DNA of 64,000 bases from Icerya purchasi (GCA_039619475.1 CM077116.1:35041183-35105182), one strand, 5' to 3'. Shown: positions 34,782 to 47,994, numbered from the stretch's first letter. Notes: generated by a model not told the origin, from the sequence alone. Made by a program: numbers and translations.

Positions 34782-37700
34782 ATGATGTCTTCAGGAATGC
34801 AAAGTAAGTGCACCATACCCCAGTGGAACTGCAGAGGCCTCCACAACAATAAAACGGAACTAGAATATCTAATCGCAACCCACAACCCTGCGGTTATCTG
34901 TTTGCAAGAAACACATCTCACTTCCCCCCTAGACCCTATTTTCCCCGACTATATCACCTTCCAGAGAAACTACACTTTGGGTGACCGAGCTTGCGGGGCG
35001 TGGCAACTTTCGTGCACGTCTCAATCCCAGCTCATATGATAAAGATAACGACGCATCTTCAAGCACTAGCGATATCTGTCTTAATACCCGGATTTTCTGG
35101 TAGTGCAATATCCATATGCAATTTCTATTTACCCCCTTGTAGCAACGTCAGCTACCCACAGCTATGCGCTACCACAAAGCAACCGACCTCCCCTTCAATA
35201 ATTCTAGGAGATTTTAATGCCCACTCCCCGATTTGGGGATCAGCTTCAACAAATCACCATGGCTCGGTCATAACGGATATTCTCGTCAGTAACGACTATT
35301 CTCTCCTTTCGTTAAAAAGTCCTACTCATTTCGACTCCACGGCGAAGACATTTTCAACAATTGACCTAGCCCTCTGCACCACCGTACTTTACCCAATAAT
35401 TTCATCTCGCGTCTTGGATGACCTCCACTCCAGTGACCACTTTCCTATTATAATCTCACCTGACATAGGTAGCTGTCGGCCGGCTCCTCGAAATCAATCG
35501 ACCGTACAAAGGTACATGTTTCACAAAGCGGACTGGAAAGGCTACACGGAGAGACTAGTCATAAATTCTGAGCCTGGTCCATCTATTGAAGAGAACTTAG
35601 AGACATTTGCACAGGCTCTATTCGGAGCAGCAGTAGCAACAATCCCGAAGTCATCCGCGGCTGTGCACCCACGCAGGGTCCCCTGGTGGTGTGATGAAGT
35701 GAGAGAGGCAATAACGAACAGGAAGCGAGCCTTAAGAAAGTATAAATCGACAAAAGCTGACCAGGATCTAATATAATTCAAGAAGCATAGATCTTTAGCC
35801 CGTCACCATTATCAGGGCGAAAAAACATGAAGCCTGGCTTTCCTTCATGTCGTCAATTAATGACGCGTCGACCAGTGCGTCTACCTGGCGGAAAATAAAA
35901 TCCCTTAACGGAAGACAGCGGCCACCAACCCCAATCTATATCAAGTCCAATAACAACATCATATCAGATACGGCATCAGTTGCGTCCATACTAGCAAAGC
36001 ATTTCTCCGATGCTTCCTCAACCAATTCCTACTCATCATCCTTTTTGTCCCACGCAAATAAGAAAGATGGTTCTCCTTGTCCGAGTTAAATTTTGTCGTA
36101 GACAATAAGCTGAAGGCAAGTGCACCTGGCGCAGATTCCATCCATCCTTTCATGCTAAAGTTCCTTCCCACGGCGGCAAGACTATATCTGCTAAACATCT
36201 ATAACCAGATCTGGGAACAAGGTAACATTCCGATCTTATGGAAAGAGGCAATCGTTATTCCGATTTTAAAACAGAATAAGGATCCTTCACTACCCAGTAG
36301 CTACCGTCCTATCTCACTGATGAGTACCTTATCCAAAACCCTGGATAAAATGGTCAACAGACGTCTCCTCTCCTTTTGTGAATCCAAAAATATCCTCTCC
36401 ACAATACAAGCCGGAGGCCGTAAGGCTAAATCAACGTCGAATCATCTGGTGAACCTTCAAAGGCAGATTTTATCTGCGTTCAAAAGTCGACAGCACCTGA
36501 TAACCATATTCTTCGATATTGAAAAAGCATATGACCGCATATGGCGGCAAGGCCTAATAAACAAACTACGAAGATGGCAGGTGACAGGTAGAATGATAAG
36601 ATTCATTCAAAACTACTTGTCAAACCGAACTATACGAGTCAGAATCGACTCTCAAGTCCCTGATGCAATGAGCATCGAGAACGGCATACCTCAAGGCTCC
36701 GCGCTTAGCGTAACCTTGTTCATAATGTACATCAATGACATTGCTGATTGTGTTCAGCCACCAGTAATGGCCCGGCTCTTCATTGACGACCTTAGCATTT
36801 CCCTAGCGTCTCGTGATCCACAAATATCTCACACAATCCTTCAGAAAACTATCTCCAAGCTTCAAAAATGGTCAGAAGTCAATGGTCTAAACTTTTCCTC
36901 CGCAAAGACGGTATGTGTCGATTTCTATAGGGGACGGCCTGTGACCAACAGGATTCCTTTCCACATAAACAACACCATAATTCCGAACTATATTTCAGCC
37001 AGGTTCCTAGGCCTAGAGTTTGATAGCAGATTAACTTGGCGCCTACACATTAATAAGTTAAAATCAGAATGTATAAAGTTACTGTCAATAATCCGATACC
37101 TCTCCAATCCCCAACCATCCCAAATTAATCTCTAATTTTTACAAAGCCTCGATCCTAAGTAAAATAAATTATGGGTGCCAGGTGTACTCCTCAGCGTCTC
37201 TAAGTAACCTGAAAAAACTGGACGCAATTCACCACTCTGTACTACGAATCATCGCCGGAACCCATTATACAACACCGTGTAGGAGTATCTGTGCACTAAC
37301 AGGTACTCCCCTACTGAAATTCTATCGCTCCCTGCATACCCTGCGGTGCAATATTCCATTCCTGAAGCTGCCTTATATCCATCGTGAAACCCCCTTACTC
37401 GCAGCGTTCACTAACGACCCACTACCAATTCTCACCAAGCTACTTCAGAATGTCAATGTCAACGACTCCACAGAATGCCAGGCAGCAGCCACCGGCTCGT
37501 TACATCTGCGGCAACTTGAGCCTGTAGCAGTTAACCTATCGGTTCTGCAAGAGTATAAGTCCTACGGCATGTCAGAGAACTTACCCAAGGCGCGTGTGAA
37601 ACAATAAGATAGTACAGCAACGCTATCCAATGTTATACAGATGGAGCAAAAGCAGCACCCGTCGAGGGGATGTCACCAACTGCGTGCGCTTTCGAAGTGA

Positions 37701-38455
37701 AGGGAGCAATAACAACCATCCGTCTGAACGATTACTGCTCAATCCTAGATGCCGAATTATATGCAATACGCTTATGTCTGGAAATGATCCTGGCGTCCAC
37801 AGAGCCAATCCATGACATCCTATTGATAACAGATTCATTAGTGGCGGCTAAGATGTTAGGAGGGGGAGCCCCGGGGAGGGGGTTAACAAACCACGTCTTA
37901 GCACTCATTATGGGGCTACAATCGAAGGGATATAATCTAGTAGTGTTGTGGGTCCCAAGTCGCGCGGGAATCCCAGGAAATGAAAGGGTTAACACAGCAG
38001 CTCAATCAACCATTACAGCTCCCAGTCCGCAAAGCATACTTCGGCCCCCTCAAATATCAGAAGCAGTAAAAATACAAATAATGGAACAGTGGAAACAAGA
38101 ACACATCTCCACCCCATCCCACCTCCAGAATATAAAGAAATCCGTAGAGCCATGGTGGCCCCCCCAGGGGACTTTACGAGTTTATCATCGCGCGCTCAAC
38201 CGTTTACGCCTGGGCCACACGCGACTATCCCACGACTACCTGTTGGAAGGCGCTCACCCACCAACCACGTGTCCTTTCTGTCGCGCACAAGAGCCACCGG
38301 CGGTTGAGCACATTCTCATAAACTGCCCTGCATTCCAATCCTCCAGAACGAGACACGGATTTGATAACCTCAGCCATGTTCTCTCAAACTCAGAAGCGAA
38401 CCAAAGTGCAGTCTTCCAGTTCGTCAGGGACAGTGGATTAGGGGCATTCCTGTAA
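34782..38455 (+). pseudogene. I-like ORF2: endonuclease, RT and RNase H, several frameshifts
   Basis: Starts MMSSGMQ at 34782. The endonuclease shows IPQWNCRGL, CLQETHL, then after a shift near 35000 GDFNAHSPIWG, STIDLAL and SSDHFPI. RT shows PWWCDEVR, SYRPISLMSTLSK, FFDIEKAYDRIWR, NGIPQGSALSVTLF and FIDDLSI (Ile for the usual Ala of FADD). RNase H shows CYTDGAK, DAELYAI, ITDSLV and GIPGNERVNTAAQ, where the usual last Asp is Asn. The tail is LRLGHTRLSHDYLL with CPFC. Frame changes occur near 35000, 35820, 36070, 37130 and 37605, and an in-frame stop at 35774-35776. Five shifts plus changed catalytic residues point to an old copy. Confidence 0.82.
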
Positions 38456-38689
38456 CCGGAGACTCTCGGGCCGTAATAGTCTAGATATTATACACAGCCC
38501 GGGGTCTAACCACGGTTTGAAAATTTAAAAAAAAAACAAAAAACATTCATTATGGATAGTTGTAAAACTTGCAAAAATTTCAAATACAAATGTATCTTTT
38601 CAAAAGGTATTCTATAAACAATTGTGCGGTTCTAGAAATTCTGCTGTAGATTATATTGATTGTGCAAGAAACGCTTATTTTTAACCGAC

Positions 38690-39400
38690 TTCAAAAAGGA
38701 GGAGGTATTCAATTCGACTGTATTTTTATTTTTTTTTTTTGTGTGTTACGAAAGAACTTTCTTCTAGATGAACCGATTTTGATGATTCTTCTTTCATTTG
38801 AAAGGTGGTGTTTCGCATGTGGTCCCATTTAAATTTGATCGAGATCTGATCGGTAGTTTTTGAGTTATCCTTAATAATAATGCGCGAGATTGACGCTTTT
38901 TGGATACTTTTCATTCATGATTGTTTTCACCGTCCGGTTAGATTTATTGACTTAAAATACTATAAATTTGCCAAATTACCATGGAAATGTAGCTTTTGAT
39001 GTTTTCACACCGTGGAAATATCTATTTTTATTAAAATGTTTTAATTTAATTGAATAAAAAATGCACTAAAAAGTAAAAAATAATTACTCCCGATAAAATA
39101 TATATATCAAACTGATATAACTTAAAATGACATTATCGTAATTCTTATACAACAATAACTTTTTGAAGTTGGCATCAAATTCATATTAAAAGGATAATTA
39201 AAAACTGCATTAAATGTTCATTAAATTGTTCCTAGATATAGTAACATGAATTTAATGCCGACTTTAATTAAGGTATAAATGTTGTATAAGAATTACGATA
39301 TCACCTTTAAGTGTTATATCAGTCTGATGTATATTTTTTATCGGGAGTAATTATTTTTTACTTTTTAATGCATTTTTAAATTTTTATAATAAACCTTCAA
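38690..39400 (+). repeat. dispersed repeat family, copy 2, containing an inverted repeat
   Basis: Opens with CCGACTTCAAAAAGGAGGAG, then a T-run and a GAACCGATTTTGATGATTCT block. From memory these resemble a repeat seen in many arthropod genomes; I could not check this. It shares ordered blocks with 26990-27375. The part 39058-39186 is repeated inverted at 39246-39375 (core GTAAAAAATAATTACTCCCG and CGTAATTCTTATACAACA), with a ~60-bp loop. Confidence 0.65.
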
Positions 39401-39437
39401 GTATCGGTATTTATTTTTTGTAAAGTAGCATTTTTAA

Positions 39438-39561
39438 TAAAATACCTTTGTTAAATAGAAAGGATTATAATACATTAAAATGTTGATAAAAAAAGAACAT
39501 GCACTTTTTTCATCAACATTTTAATGTATTATAATCCTTTCTATTTAACGAAGATATTTTA
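39438..39561. repeat. near-perfect 50-bp inverted repeat
   Basis: Arms 39438-39487 and 39512-39561 are reverse complements with about 2-3 differences at the outer ends (core GTTAAATAGAAAGGATTATA), separated by 24 bp. It lies just beyond the 39058-39375 inverted repeat and may be part of the same element. Confidence 0.88.
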
Positions 39562-39919
39562 TGAAAATTCAGCCGTGTATTTTATTGTGTATTTTGCCGG
39601 TGTAATATTTACACAACCATCCTTTAATAATTTCGCATAATTTCGGCTAATATTGTATGGAAAAATCAATTTTGTTTTCTTTACATGCAGTTTTATAAAT
39701 TAATTTAAACGAGCAATGTGTACAGGATTTCTACTTGCACAATTTTTAATATTTTTTTTTATTACGTAAAATCTCCATGCAGTAAAATATCTATTTTCAG
39801 GAGCATCCGGGATGGTTTGGGAGTGAAAAAGCAACCGAATAAACCATGCGCGGAAGGCAGAAACTAACCTCATTCCTTTTTCCCTTCCGCTGTACATTTC
39901 TGGTAATGAACTTGGCAGC

Positions 39920-40170
39920 CAGGTCAATACACTAGTCGCTTATTTATTTCGAAAAACATCCCCTCTATGTCCGTTTTGTTCCGATCCTTTCTGCCATTCA
40001 GTTGATCATCTCTGTAGCAGCTATGTTTGACCCTCTCCCCTGCTCTGCCGTTTCCAGTGTCTTATTTTCCTCACTCTCTCAAATAACTCCTAATCGAATA
40101 GGAATTTTACTTGATTTTCTTAGGGTGAACAACTTGCTGGGAAACGTTTGAAATAATCTGCTCAGCCTAG
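39920..40170 (+). pseudogene. I-like LINE ORF2 C-terminal fragment
   Basis: Plus-strand reading gives PLCPFCSDPFCHSVDHLCSS near 39960-40020. This is the CPFC...H..C cluster that follows RNase H in I-like ORF2s (compare CPFCQRTQLSIPHLLTSC at 11566-14540). With a frame change, NRIGILLDFLRVNNLL near 40095-40140 resembles the family C-terminus. No RT or RNase H remains and no tail was identified. Confidence 0.6.
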
Positions 40171-40179
40171 TTCGTTATA

Positions 40180-42320
40180 ATGACTGCAGCAGTTGAAAAC
40201 AGTACATGAACATTATCAGAAATTTCAAAAAATAAAGTCAAGAAGTACGTATGGATATTATTTTATATAACAAAATAACGTAATTTATAAAAATTAATTT
40301 TATTCATTCGTCCGTTCAAATATTTTTTAGCGTTTAAGTATGGGGTTTATCGTTGCTCGAGAATTTTCGTATGGAACCGATGCGAATGAAACATGTTTGT
40401 TTAAAATCGAAAACGATCGTATCGCGAGTAATAGTAACAAATAAGACTAAGCTTTTAACAAGTTTCTGTCTGTTTCACGATGCTAGTTATTCCAGACGGA
40501 AAGTATGCAGAACCGCGCAAGTAATTTATTCGCTAGTGTCGCGAAAATTTTTTTTCCCCCTAATTAAACAAACGGACGAACACGCAGGCAACTGTAGTGC
40601 CGTTAATGGCGATCAACGCATGAATGTTTTTATTTGTTGTACGTTTACTGTTAGCTAAAAATGTCGGTAAAATAACGAAACTTTGAGCTGATTCGAGAAA
40701 GTTTTAATTAAGGTCCGCCAGTCTCTGTCTTTATGTGGCCGCAATCAACTGAAGCGGTACAATTTTGGACCAGGAACGTTCAGACTTCTGTTTACATGTA
40801 GCTCTGCGTTAGCCCCTGCCTAGGTGTATTTTGCCGGCATACAATAATATATGTGTGTTAATGCATCTATTTAGTTTCTCGTTACCATCTGTTTAGATTA
40901 GATTTACCTTCGCGTTTCGTCTATCGCCGTTCTCGATAATATATTGCTCGTTTAATGTGTTCCTATGCGTTGCAGGTCGCTGTAAAATTACTATATTGCC
41001 GCGGATCGAATTGAACCGTAATCGGGATATATTACGGCGTTTCACCGGCACTATTATAACTGAAAACCGATTCGCAGGGTAAACCCTTTTTCGAGTCCGT
41101 TTTACTCAGTCCGATAAGAATTCGTTTCGTTTATATATTTGTACGTTCACTCATTCGGGCCTGAAATTGTTGTTTTCTTGTTTTATTGGAAGGGGATTTT
41201 ATTTTTGAAAAAATAGGCTGCTTCCCCGTACGTGTGCTGATTGTTTTTTTTTTTTCCGGTAACTATCTTTGTTTTGCGGGGCTTACCGCAGTCAAAACCG
41301 TTAACGGTTTTCTACCTGCGTATCGTTTGACTCACCAAATGTTGAACTACTTACTTTGCTTCTTTTACGCCCCTTAAAAAAAAAAAAAAAAAAAGGGTAA
41401 AGAATGAAAACTTTTAAGCTTATCGCTTAATGGATATTTAAGGATAATATTGGGTCGGCATTTTTTTCTCCAGCCTTCATGGTTGTAAAGTATTAGGAGC
41501 TTTGATACGCGCCTACAATTGATTACAGAATAAATGTAATTTCATACATCTCGTTTGTGTTAATAAAGTACCATAAACGCAATAACAAACTATTAAAATA
41601 GTTATAAATAGATATAGGCCAAATTAATTAAATTTTCGAGAATGTCTTCAGCTGGAAAATAGAAACGGATATATTAAACAAAGAAAAATTTAGTTTATGC
41701 TGCTGAAATCTGAAAAATTAGGAAATAAATCTAAAGCGTATTAGTAAAAATAAACCGGAAATATAGGAAGTCCAGCGCGCATACTTAATTTAAAATAACA
41801 CAAATAATAGTCTAAAACACGTTTATATTTAATATGTAGAATCGATAATTGATTGGAATCAACCTAATCTCGATAGTTTACGAGCTAAACATTCCTAAAC
41901 TTTTTAGTGATATTCGAAATTTTAACCCGTCATTAGCTCTACACGCCACTTTCAGAGCCAGGTATTACGAAGTTAAGCTCCATAATGTATTTAAAGATCT
42001 AATGTATGTGAAGAGAATATTACGGGCCAGTTCCTTTCCCCTAGGCGCCTTTACTTGTCTCGGATAAGCCTATTTTTGCTATAACTAATATTCGGTTTCA
42101 AATCAGCACGTCACCGGAATAACTACTTGGAGAGACACCTCCTGAAAACCGTGACACCTCTAATTTGGCAGCCGCGCACCTTAATTGTACTAGGCGTTTC
42201 CAGATTTACAGATTACTGAACAAATTTATGTTTTAGCGGTGTCGGTGAGAATTGTGAGTGAATTTTTCTGAAGATTTTTTCAACCTAAATAAAGATGAAA
42301 TCCTTTTGGGCGGAAATGTA
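40180..42320. other. long spacer
   Basis: No gene supported. The 101-codon plus frame at 40353-40658 resembles no known family. An A-run lies at 41377-41395. Confidence 0.45.
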
Positions 42321-42329
42321 AGGTTCGCT

Positions 42330-42760
42330 CTTCGTTCCATGAAATCACTAAAACCGTACAAAAATTCTGCGCTCAATTAATGCGACACACGAGCATTTTT
42401 GTATCACTAAAATACTCAGACAAGTTGCCAACGCTCCTTATTTCGTGTCCAATAGAACACTCCATCACGATTTGAAGATCCCATTCGTGCAAGACTATTA
42501 CAAACTTTGATATGGTCCGTTCATTAGTAAACTTGAACTTAGTGAAAACATAGAAGCGTCCAGCATGTTCTCTTCATCTCTCCCTGGGAATCCGCGGAGA
42601 AGACTCAAAAGATATTGGTGTAGAGACGAATTACCCGAATAACCCCGAAAAAATTACAACAGCATCCACGGAATTAATTTCTCGCTCAAACTTAATTTGT
42701 GTTGAACAATGCCATGAAATGGACTTAATTTGTAAAAGTTTTTTTTTTTTTTTTTTCGTT
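42330..42760 (+). pseudogene. Jockey-like LINE C-terminal remnant
   Basis: Plus-strand reading gives QVANAPYFVSN-RTLHHDLKIPFVQDYY around 42421-42510, then after breaks NPRRRLKRYWCRDELPE ending near 42642. It is collinear with the minus-strand remnant at 1800-2300 (APFYVSN, LHNDLNVPFV, WCRD). No RT core. A T-run follows at 42739-42756. Confidence 0.72.
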
Positions 42761-42764
42761 TTTT

Positions 42765-43855
42765 TTACTGTGATTAATATTGTTAATGTGTGTAACGTAA
42801 AATAATGGTAAGTTATTAGTATATTAGTTAAAAATCATGTCTTTTTCTAATGAGAAGAGATATGAGGAAGTATTTACTTAACATAGAAAAAGTCAAGATT
42901 TAGTTAACCAAACAGCAGCGCCAATTGTGGTTCTAAGACCGGAGTGGTGAAAAAAAAAAAAGCTTCGTATCACCGTGATACATAAGAAAATAACTAAATT
43001 ACTTTTTTTCTAAAAAAATAATTCAAATTTTTACATCCGGAGAGACTGTGTACGAAATATAAATGTGCCGTTCAAATACTAATTGCTTAATACTTTTAAT
43101 TAATTAACTTTTTACATTGTAATATTAAGTACACGATACCAAAGCTTCTATAAAGTATGCTCGGAGTATTGTAAGAAATTTACGACATTGATTTTCGTGT
43201 ATGTTTGTGAGAATTATGATAAAACTATGTCTCTCAGCGCTACTACTGAAATTTACCTGTAAAACAAGTACTCTTCTAGCAAAAAAAAAATATTACTACT
43301 ATTTCGAATGATTAATATCTAGCTTTATTTAATACGGTACCTCACAAAATAAAAGTTAACATTTCCAATGTGGTTGCGATAATATTCGGCAAAAAAATCT
43401 TTACGTAAATTCCATTAAAAGACGTACTGAAGTTGACGCGTATAATCAATGTAACCAATTTAAGCAAAATAACTGAAAAAGTTTCATTATATAGATTAGA
43501 AAAATGTTTGACTGGTAATAATTACTGAAGAGCAGTTACAGACCACGGCATTACCAATTACTAGGATGATCACGCTGATCACAGCATCCGTTACTTTAAT
43601 TACCCGGAAATATTCAGGGAACTACTTTTATTGCACAAAACTTTGACACGTCATAATGTGAAGTATAAAATAAACTTCCATTATATTTAAACTAATTAGT
43701 AATTAAAGAAGCTTTTGTACGTTTCCTTACAGAACGTACTTCCCCGCAATGTGCAGAGTAGCCGGTCACTGCGGTCCCGCAGACTGATTCTTTTCAGCCT
43801 ACTCGTCGGCCCTACCTAAGTTACAATATGTATTGCTTTACAACGCAGAGGGACT
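42765..43855. other. AT-rich spacer
   Basis: No gene or recognised repeat. Confidence 0.5.
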
Positions 43856-43859
43856 GCAT

Positions 43860-43985
43860 ATTCCCCTCCTTCTTTCCTTTATACTTTCTATCTCCGATCG
43901 CCTCAGAATCTGAGTAGGTGATCTAAGTCCGTGTAGTTGGGTCAGTGTTAACACCGAGCCCATTTAAAAAAAAAATAAATAAATA
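43860..43985 (+). mobile_element. LINE 3' UTR tip, same family as 31345-32600
   Basis: From ATTCCCCTCCTTCTTTCCTT to an A-rich tail at 43965-43987, this segment is nearly the reverse complement of 31346-31470, including GATCGCCTCAGAATCTGAGT and GTGTTAACACCGAGCCCAT. It is an extreme 5'-truncated insertion carrying only the terminal ~110 bp. Confidence 0.85.
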
Positions 43986-43989
43986 AAAA

Positions 43990-46900
43990 AATATTGTGGC
44001 ACCGTTATATCTCGCGTTTTAAAATAATTAAACAGACGGGTGGGCAGAAGCCATACACTTTTTACTCGTATGGATCGTATTTTTTCAACTCCACCGTTTA
44101 TTAAATATGCGCCGCAATTAAATGGCTATATCATTACGTGCAGTAGTGTTATCCCATATAGGAAATTCATTTTTAAATGAACACTCGAAAGCACGGTGAA
44201 ATAAAAAATAAAGTCTCATCAAGTCCGTATCCTATTTTTAATGGAAAATTTTACTTATACGAAATTCGACCGATGTTAAGTAACTCAGCTCCGGTTTCAT
44301 ATTCAAATTCCAGCTTTGAAAAAATTCAGCTTCCAGTTCGAACTAGTAGTAAGTAGGGGTGTATCGATCAATGTTCCCCGTTACAACGAGATTTTTCTTT
44401 TGCTTCGGGGAGCTTTGATTCGCTTTTTTTGCTGCGCTAAATCACGCAAACGTTTTAAAGGCAGCAGAATCGATTTACGAGAGGGCGTGATGCTTTTAGT
44501 TTAGCCATGTCGATTTGTATTAATACAAGAGAGTATTAGTCGATTATGGAACATTTTATTTCAATAAATCACTGAAAAAATGTGTATTTATTATGATATT
44601 GCTGAACTGAAAATGTTACATAGGTACTTCAAAAAGTACAACTGTTTACGCTGTGTTTTTTAATGTTTAGACTTTTTTGTTCTTCCGAAAATTTACTTTT
44701 GCACGCATAAGTATTCAAAAACAGCAGAGCGGTATAAAAATTATCATCCGTTTGCCGATATCGCCTTATACATGATCTGTGGCGTTATTGTTAGCCGACA
44801 TACGACTGATTTTGTAATTTTATTTTTCGCCTTACCAGAGACATTCAAGTGCAGCTCCATACTGCATGAGAAATTAATAGGGGGAGTGCGTTGTAACGGC
44901 ATTATAGGAAAGAAAATATATTTCGAGAAACTCGTACGTTTACTTGAGCAGAACAATAGCTCTGAACCGGATGCGGGACGGGTAAATTGCGTTTAAACAT
45001 CACCGCCGTAATTACTCTTAGAAGAATGGACACGGCAGTGCGATCTTGTTTTAAGTTAAACCCGGAAGTTTAATTTTCTTCTTCTTATTAACTCTCTATC
45101 CGTGGAAATTTATTACAGCGAGCTGACTTCTAGCCCGGCATTCTTGTTAAGTCTCAATTTTCCTATCGTTTGCAGCGAATTTCTCTGTTCACTTCCAATT
45201 TATCAACGCTTTTGTTCCCATTTTTCATTCTATCATGCCGCACATTCTCTATACGCGATTTCTCATTATGCGCTAAATTGATTATTAACCTGATTTTCTG
45301 CATTGAGATCGGCAGCGCCCTTTCTGAAATTTAAATCGTATATATCAAAAAACAAAAAATAAATAATCTATCCGCACTGTGTAGTAGTAAATGAGATTTT
45401 ACGTGCCATCTCTCGAAATGCCTTTTTCGAAATATCATATTTGTGAACAGACTTTCAGCATAAATGCCGCAGAATGACCTTTTATCAATACGGGGGGGGG
45501 GCTACATTTAATATGTATTACGAACGTGAATTTCATAATCCGAAAAGGCCCTAGGGGATTATAATCGTTTACTTGGCGACATACTACTATTAGAAATCAT
45601 AAGGGAGAAGATGATAATGAAGATGGAACGTGAAGCTTCGGTTTAAAATTTTTAAACGTTTTTTAATTATAATTAACGATTTCGTTGAATCATTAGATTC
45701 TTAAAAAGGAATTTTTGGTGACAAACATTTTTCCGACACTCATTACGAGATGGTTGCAATTTTTCTTGTCTTTTTTTTTTATTATTACTATTATTATTTT
45801 TACAGCGACACTGTATTTTACTCTAGTCAACCGGAAAAAACAGAAATAAACGAGATGTGAGTTTAACCGGGGTAACACTTACAGCACTAAATAGAAACAT
45901 ACGTAATGTAGTGATTATTTTTCTACCTGGTATATATATGGGGAAAGGTTGAAATTTACGTTTTTCCCGAATGTGTATACTCGGAGATTTACTTTGAGCG
46001 CTCTGTGTTTTCGAAGTTAATTTGGTTTAATTTTATCCATAAAAAATTACACTATTACTTAAAATAGCTGTTAATCTATTTATTATTAAGAATGTTACAC
46101 ATTTATCTTAAATTACAAGTAATTTCATTTATTCATTTATTTTCAACGAAATTAAGTCTACTTTTACGTTTCCTCGGTACTGGAAGAGTGCATTTTTGTT
46201 AATTAGAAATAATTTTAAAATACGTATCAACCAGTGTATTCAACCGGAATTTATTATAGCGGACAGAATACGAACATAGTAACGAATCTAACGTATTAAT
46301 ATTAAACTGAATGTAGACACTATTCAAATAACAGAATGCAAAATTTACTAACAAATGAATATGATTTTTTTTTTTTTTTTTTTTTTTACTTTTAATATGA
46401 TTTTTCGAACGACAAGCGAAAAGTGATAAGAGTACGTATAAATCAATGGATTCTTTTATTTAATAGTGTCATTTATTACTGATATTTCAACAGCCGTATA
46501 TTATCATCAAAAGTAAAGGTGAAAATTGTAAAAAAACGTTTCTTCTTCGATGTTATCTAATATTCAAATTCATTGAAATAACTAATTTGCTCCTTAAAGT
46601 TCTATTTAACTCTATTTTTATCGCATCTTATATGTTTTTTGGATTAGCCGAGAAATGGCGCCAGTCCAACAGAGTATCGTAAAAGGAAGTAGAGAAATAT
46701 TTAATTCAATTAGATACTAAGGAAATTCAAGGTAGCGAGAGGATAAAGAAACGAGGAAAGCGAGAGTATGAAAAAAGCATTATACGGAGTGGAGATACTT
46801 AGTTTTAATAGTTTTCAGTAAAAATATAAACGTTCAGATAAGATATGATTTAGGTTATATACTAAAAATTATAAGAGTATAATGGACAAAAGGAGATACA

Positions 46901-47420
46901 TAGCTAATCTATGAAGAGAGGAAGACAATAAAGATTGTACCTAGTACATCGATGACAGATAGCGGAGAAATCACTGAGCGACGAAAAAATGGGAAGTTAC
47001 AAAACCAGGGTATGATTAGGGAGTGAAGGTACAGTACAACGAAACAGTTGTGGAGAAAGGTGAAGGGTAACAAATCAGACACCATAATCGCCAATGTGAC
47101 AAGCAGAAGAGAATGAGAGAAGGTTAAGAGCTGAAAACTTTTCGATAAAAGGACCATTTCGTGCTACGGTTCAAGAGAATCGACTAATTCGGTTTCAGTA
47201 ATACCGACGTAACCGGGAACCGCTTAAAAAAAAAATCGATTTCAATAGTTACAAAGGAAATCATTAGATCGTGTTCAGGTGGTAATAAGGGAATCGCATA
47301 AGTAGGAAAGAGTAGCGGAAAGGGAACACTTTTAGAGCCAGCTATTATTAAGTATGTATGAGAATTGCGAGAAAACGAAATAAACAAAATGCGCCTACGT
47401 TTTCTGATTATTATAGTCAG
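43990..47420. other. long AT-rich spacer
   Basis: No gene supported. Homopolymers include a G-run near 45491-45500 and a T-run of about 20 near 46368-46387. Minus-strand frames at 46909-47157 and 47184-47387 carry no recognisable motif. Confidence 0.45.
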
Positions 47421-47426
47421 TTCACG

Positions 47427-47437
47427 TTTCTAAAGAA
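47427..47437. repeat. target site duplication, left copy
   Basis: TTTCTAAAGAA, identical to 47982-47992. Confidence 0.8.
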
Positions 47438-47981
47438 ACCTACCGGAAGAGGATAAACACTTCTTCCTATATTACCCTTCTGTCTGCAGCTGTTCATTCC
47501 AAACTACGGTTTAACTCTTATGCTTCCTCATTCTCCGATTCCTTTTTGTTGTCTATTCAGCCTCCCCTTTATCGCTTCTCCTGGTTTCTTTACTTTCCTT
47601 CCATGCGTCATTCCAACCTCTTTGCAATTTGCCGCCTGCGCTTTGGACACAGTTTGCTTCCTTCTTCGCTTTTCCGTTCTCTCTGGTGACATCTCCTTAT
47701 TGTTCATTGCAAATTTATTTGTGATCCCGATCACATAATGTTCGGTTGTTCGTCTCTTGTAACCGAACAAGGTTCTTTCTACTCTTCCCTTTTACAAATC
47801 GGTATTCCCACCTCATACAGTGCTTCGTTCATTCTCTCCCTTCCTTCTCCTTCTATTGTCCAAGCTCTTGATTCTATTTTGTTGGCTATCTCTGATCGTG
47901 TAAAGATCTGAGTCTCTTGTAACTTTTTTCCTTTGTTCTTGGACCAATGTCCTGACAAACCCATAAAAAAAAAAAAAAAAA
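47438..47981 (+). mobile_element. 5'-truncated I-like LINE, 3' end only
   Basis: An insertion of 544 bp bounded by an 11-bp duplication and ending in an A-run of about 17. Reading with breaks, the coding remnant ends CDPDHIMFGCSSLVTEQG, then a SLPSPSIVQALDSILLAI segment, then a stop near 47911. This is the C-terminal DHI.F.C region seen at 16785-17090 and 58208-58548. A ~55-bp 3' UTR precedes the tail. Confidence 0.82.
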
Positions 47982-47992
47982 TTTCTAAAGAA
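47982..47992. repeat. target site duplication, right copy
   Basis: TTTCTAAAGAA directly after the poly(A), matching 47427-47437. Confidence 0.8.
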
Positions 47993-47994
47993 TG

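Larger units (their letters stand above)
32690..38550 (+). mobile_element. near full-length but broken I-like LINE
   Basis: 5' UTR (from about 32690, edge uncertain), ORF1 (32922 to ~34726), ORF2 (34782-38455), a ~70-bp 3' UTR and an A-rich tail at about 38527-38545. The coding part is distinctly GC-richer than the flanks. ORF2 contains endonuclease, RT and RNase H, the architecture of the I group. Multiple frameshifts make it non-autonomous. Confidence 0.82.
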
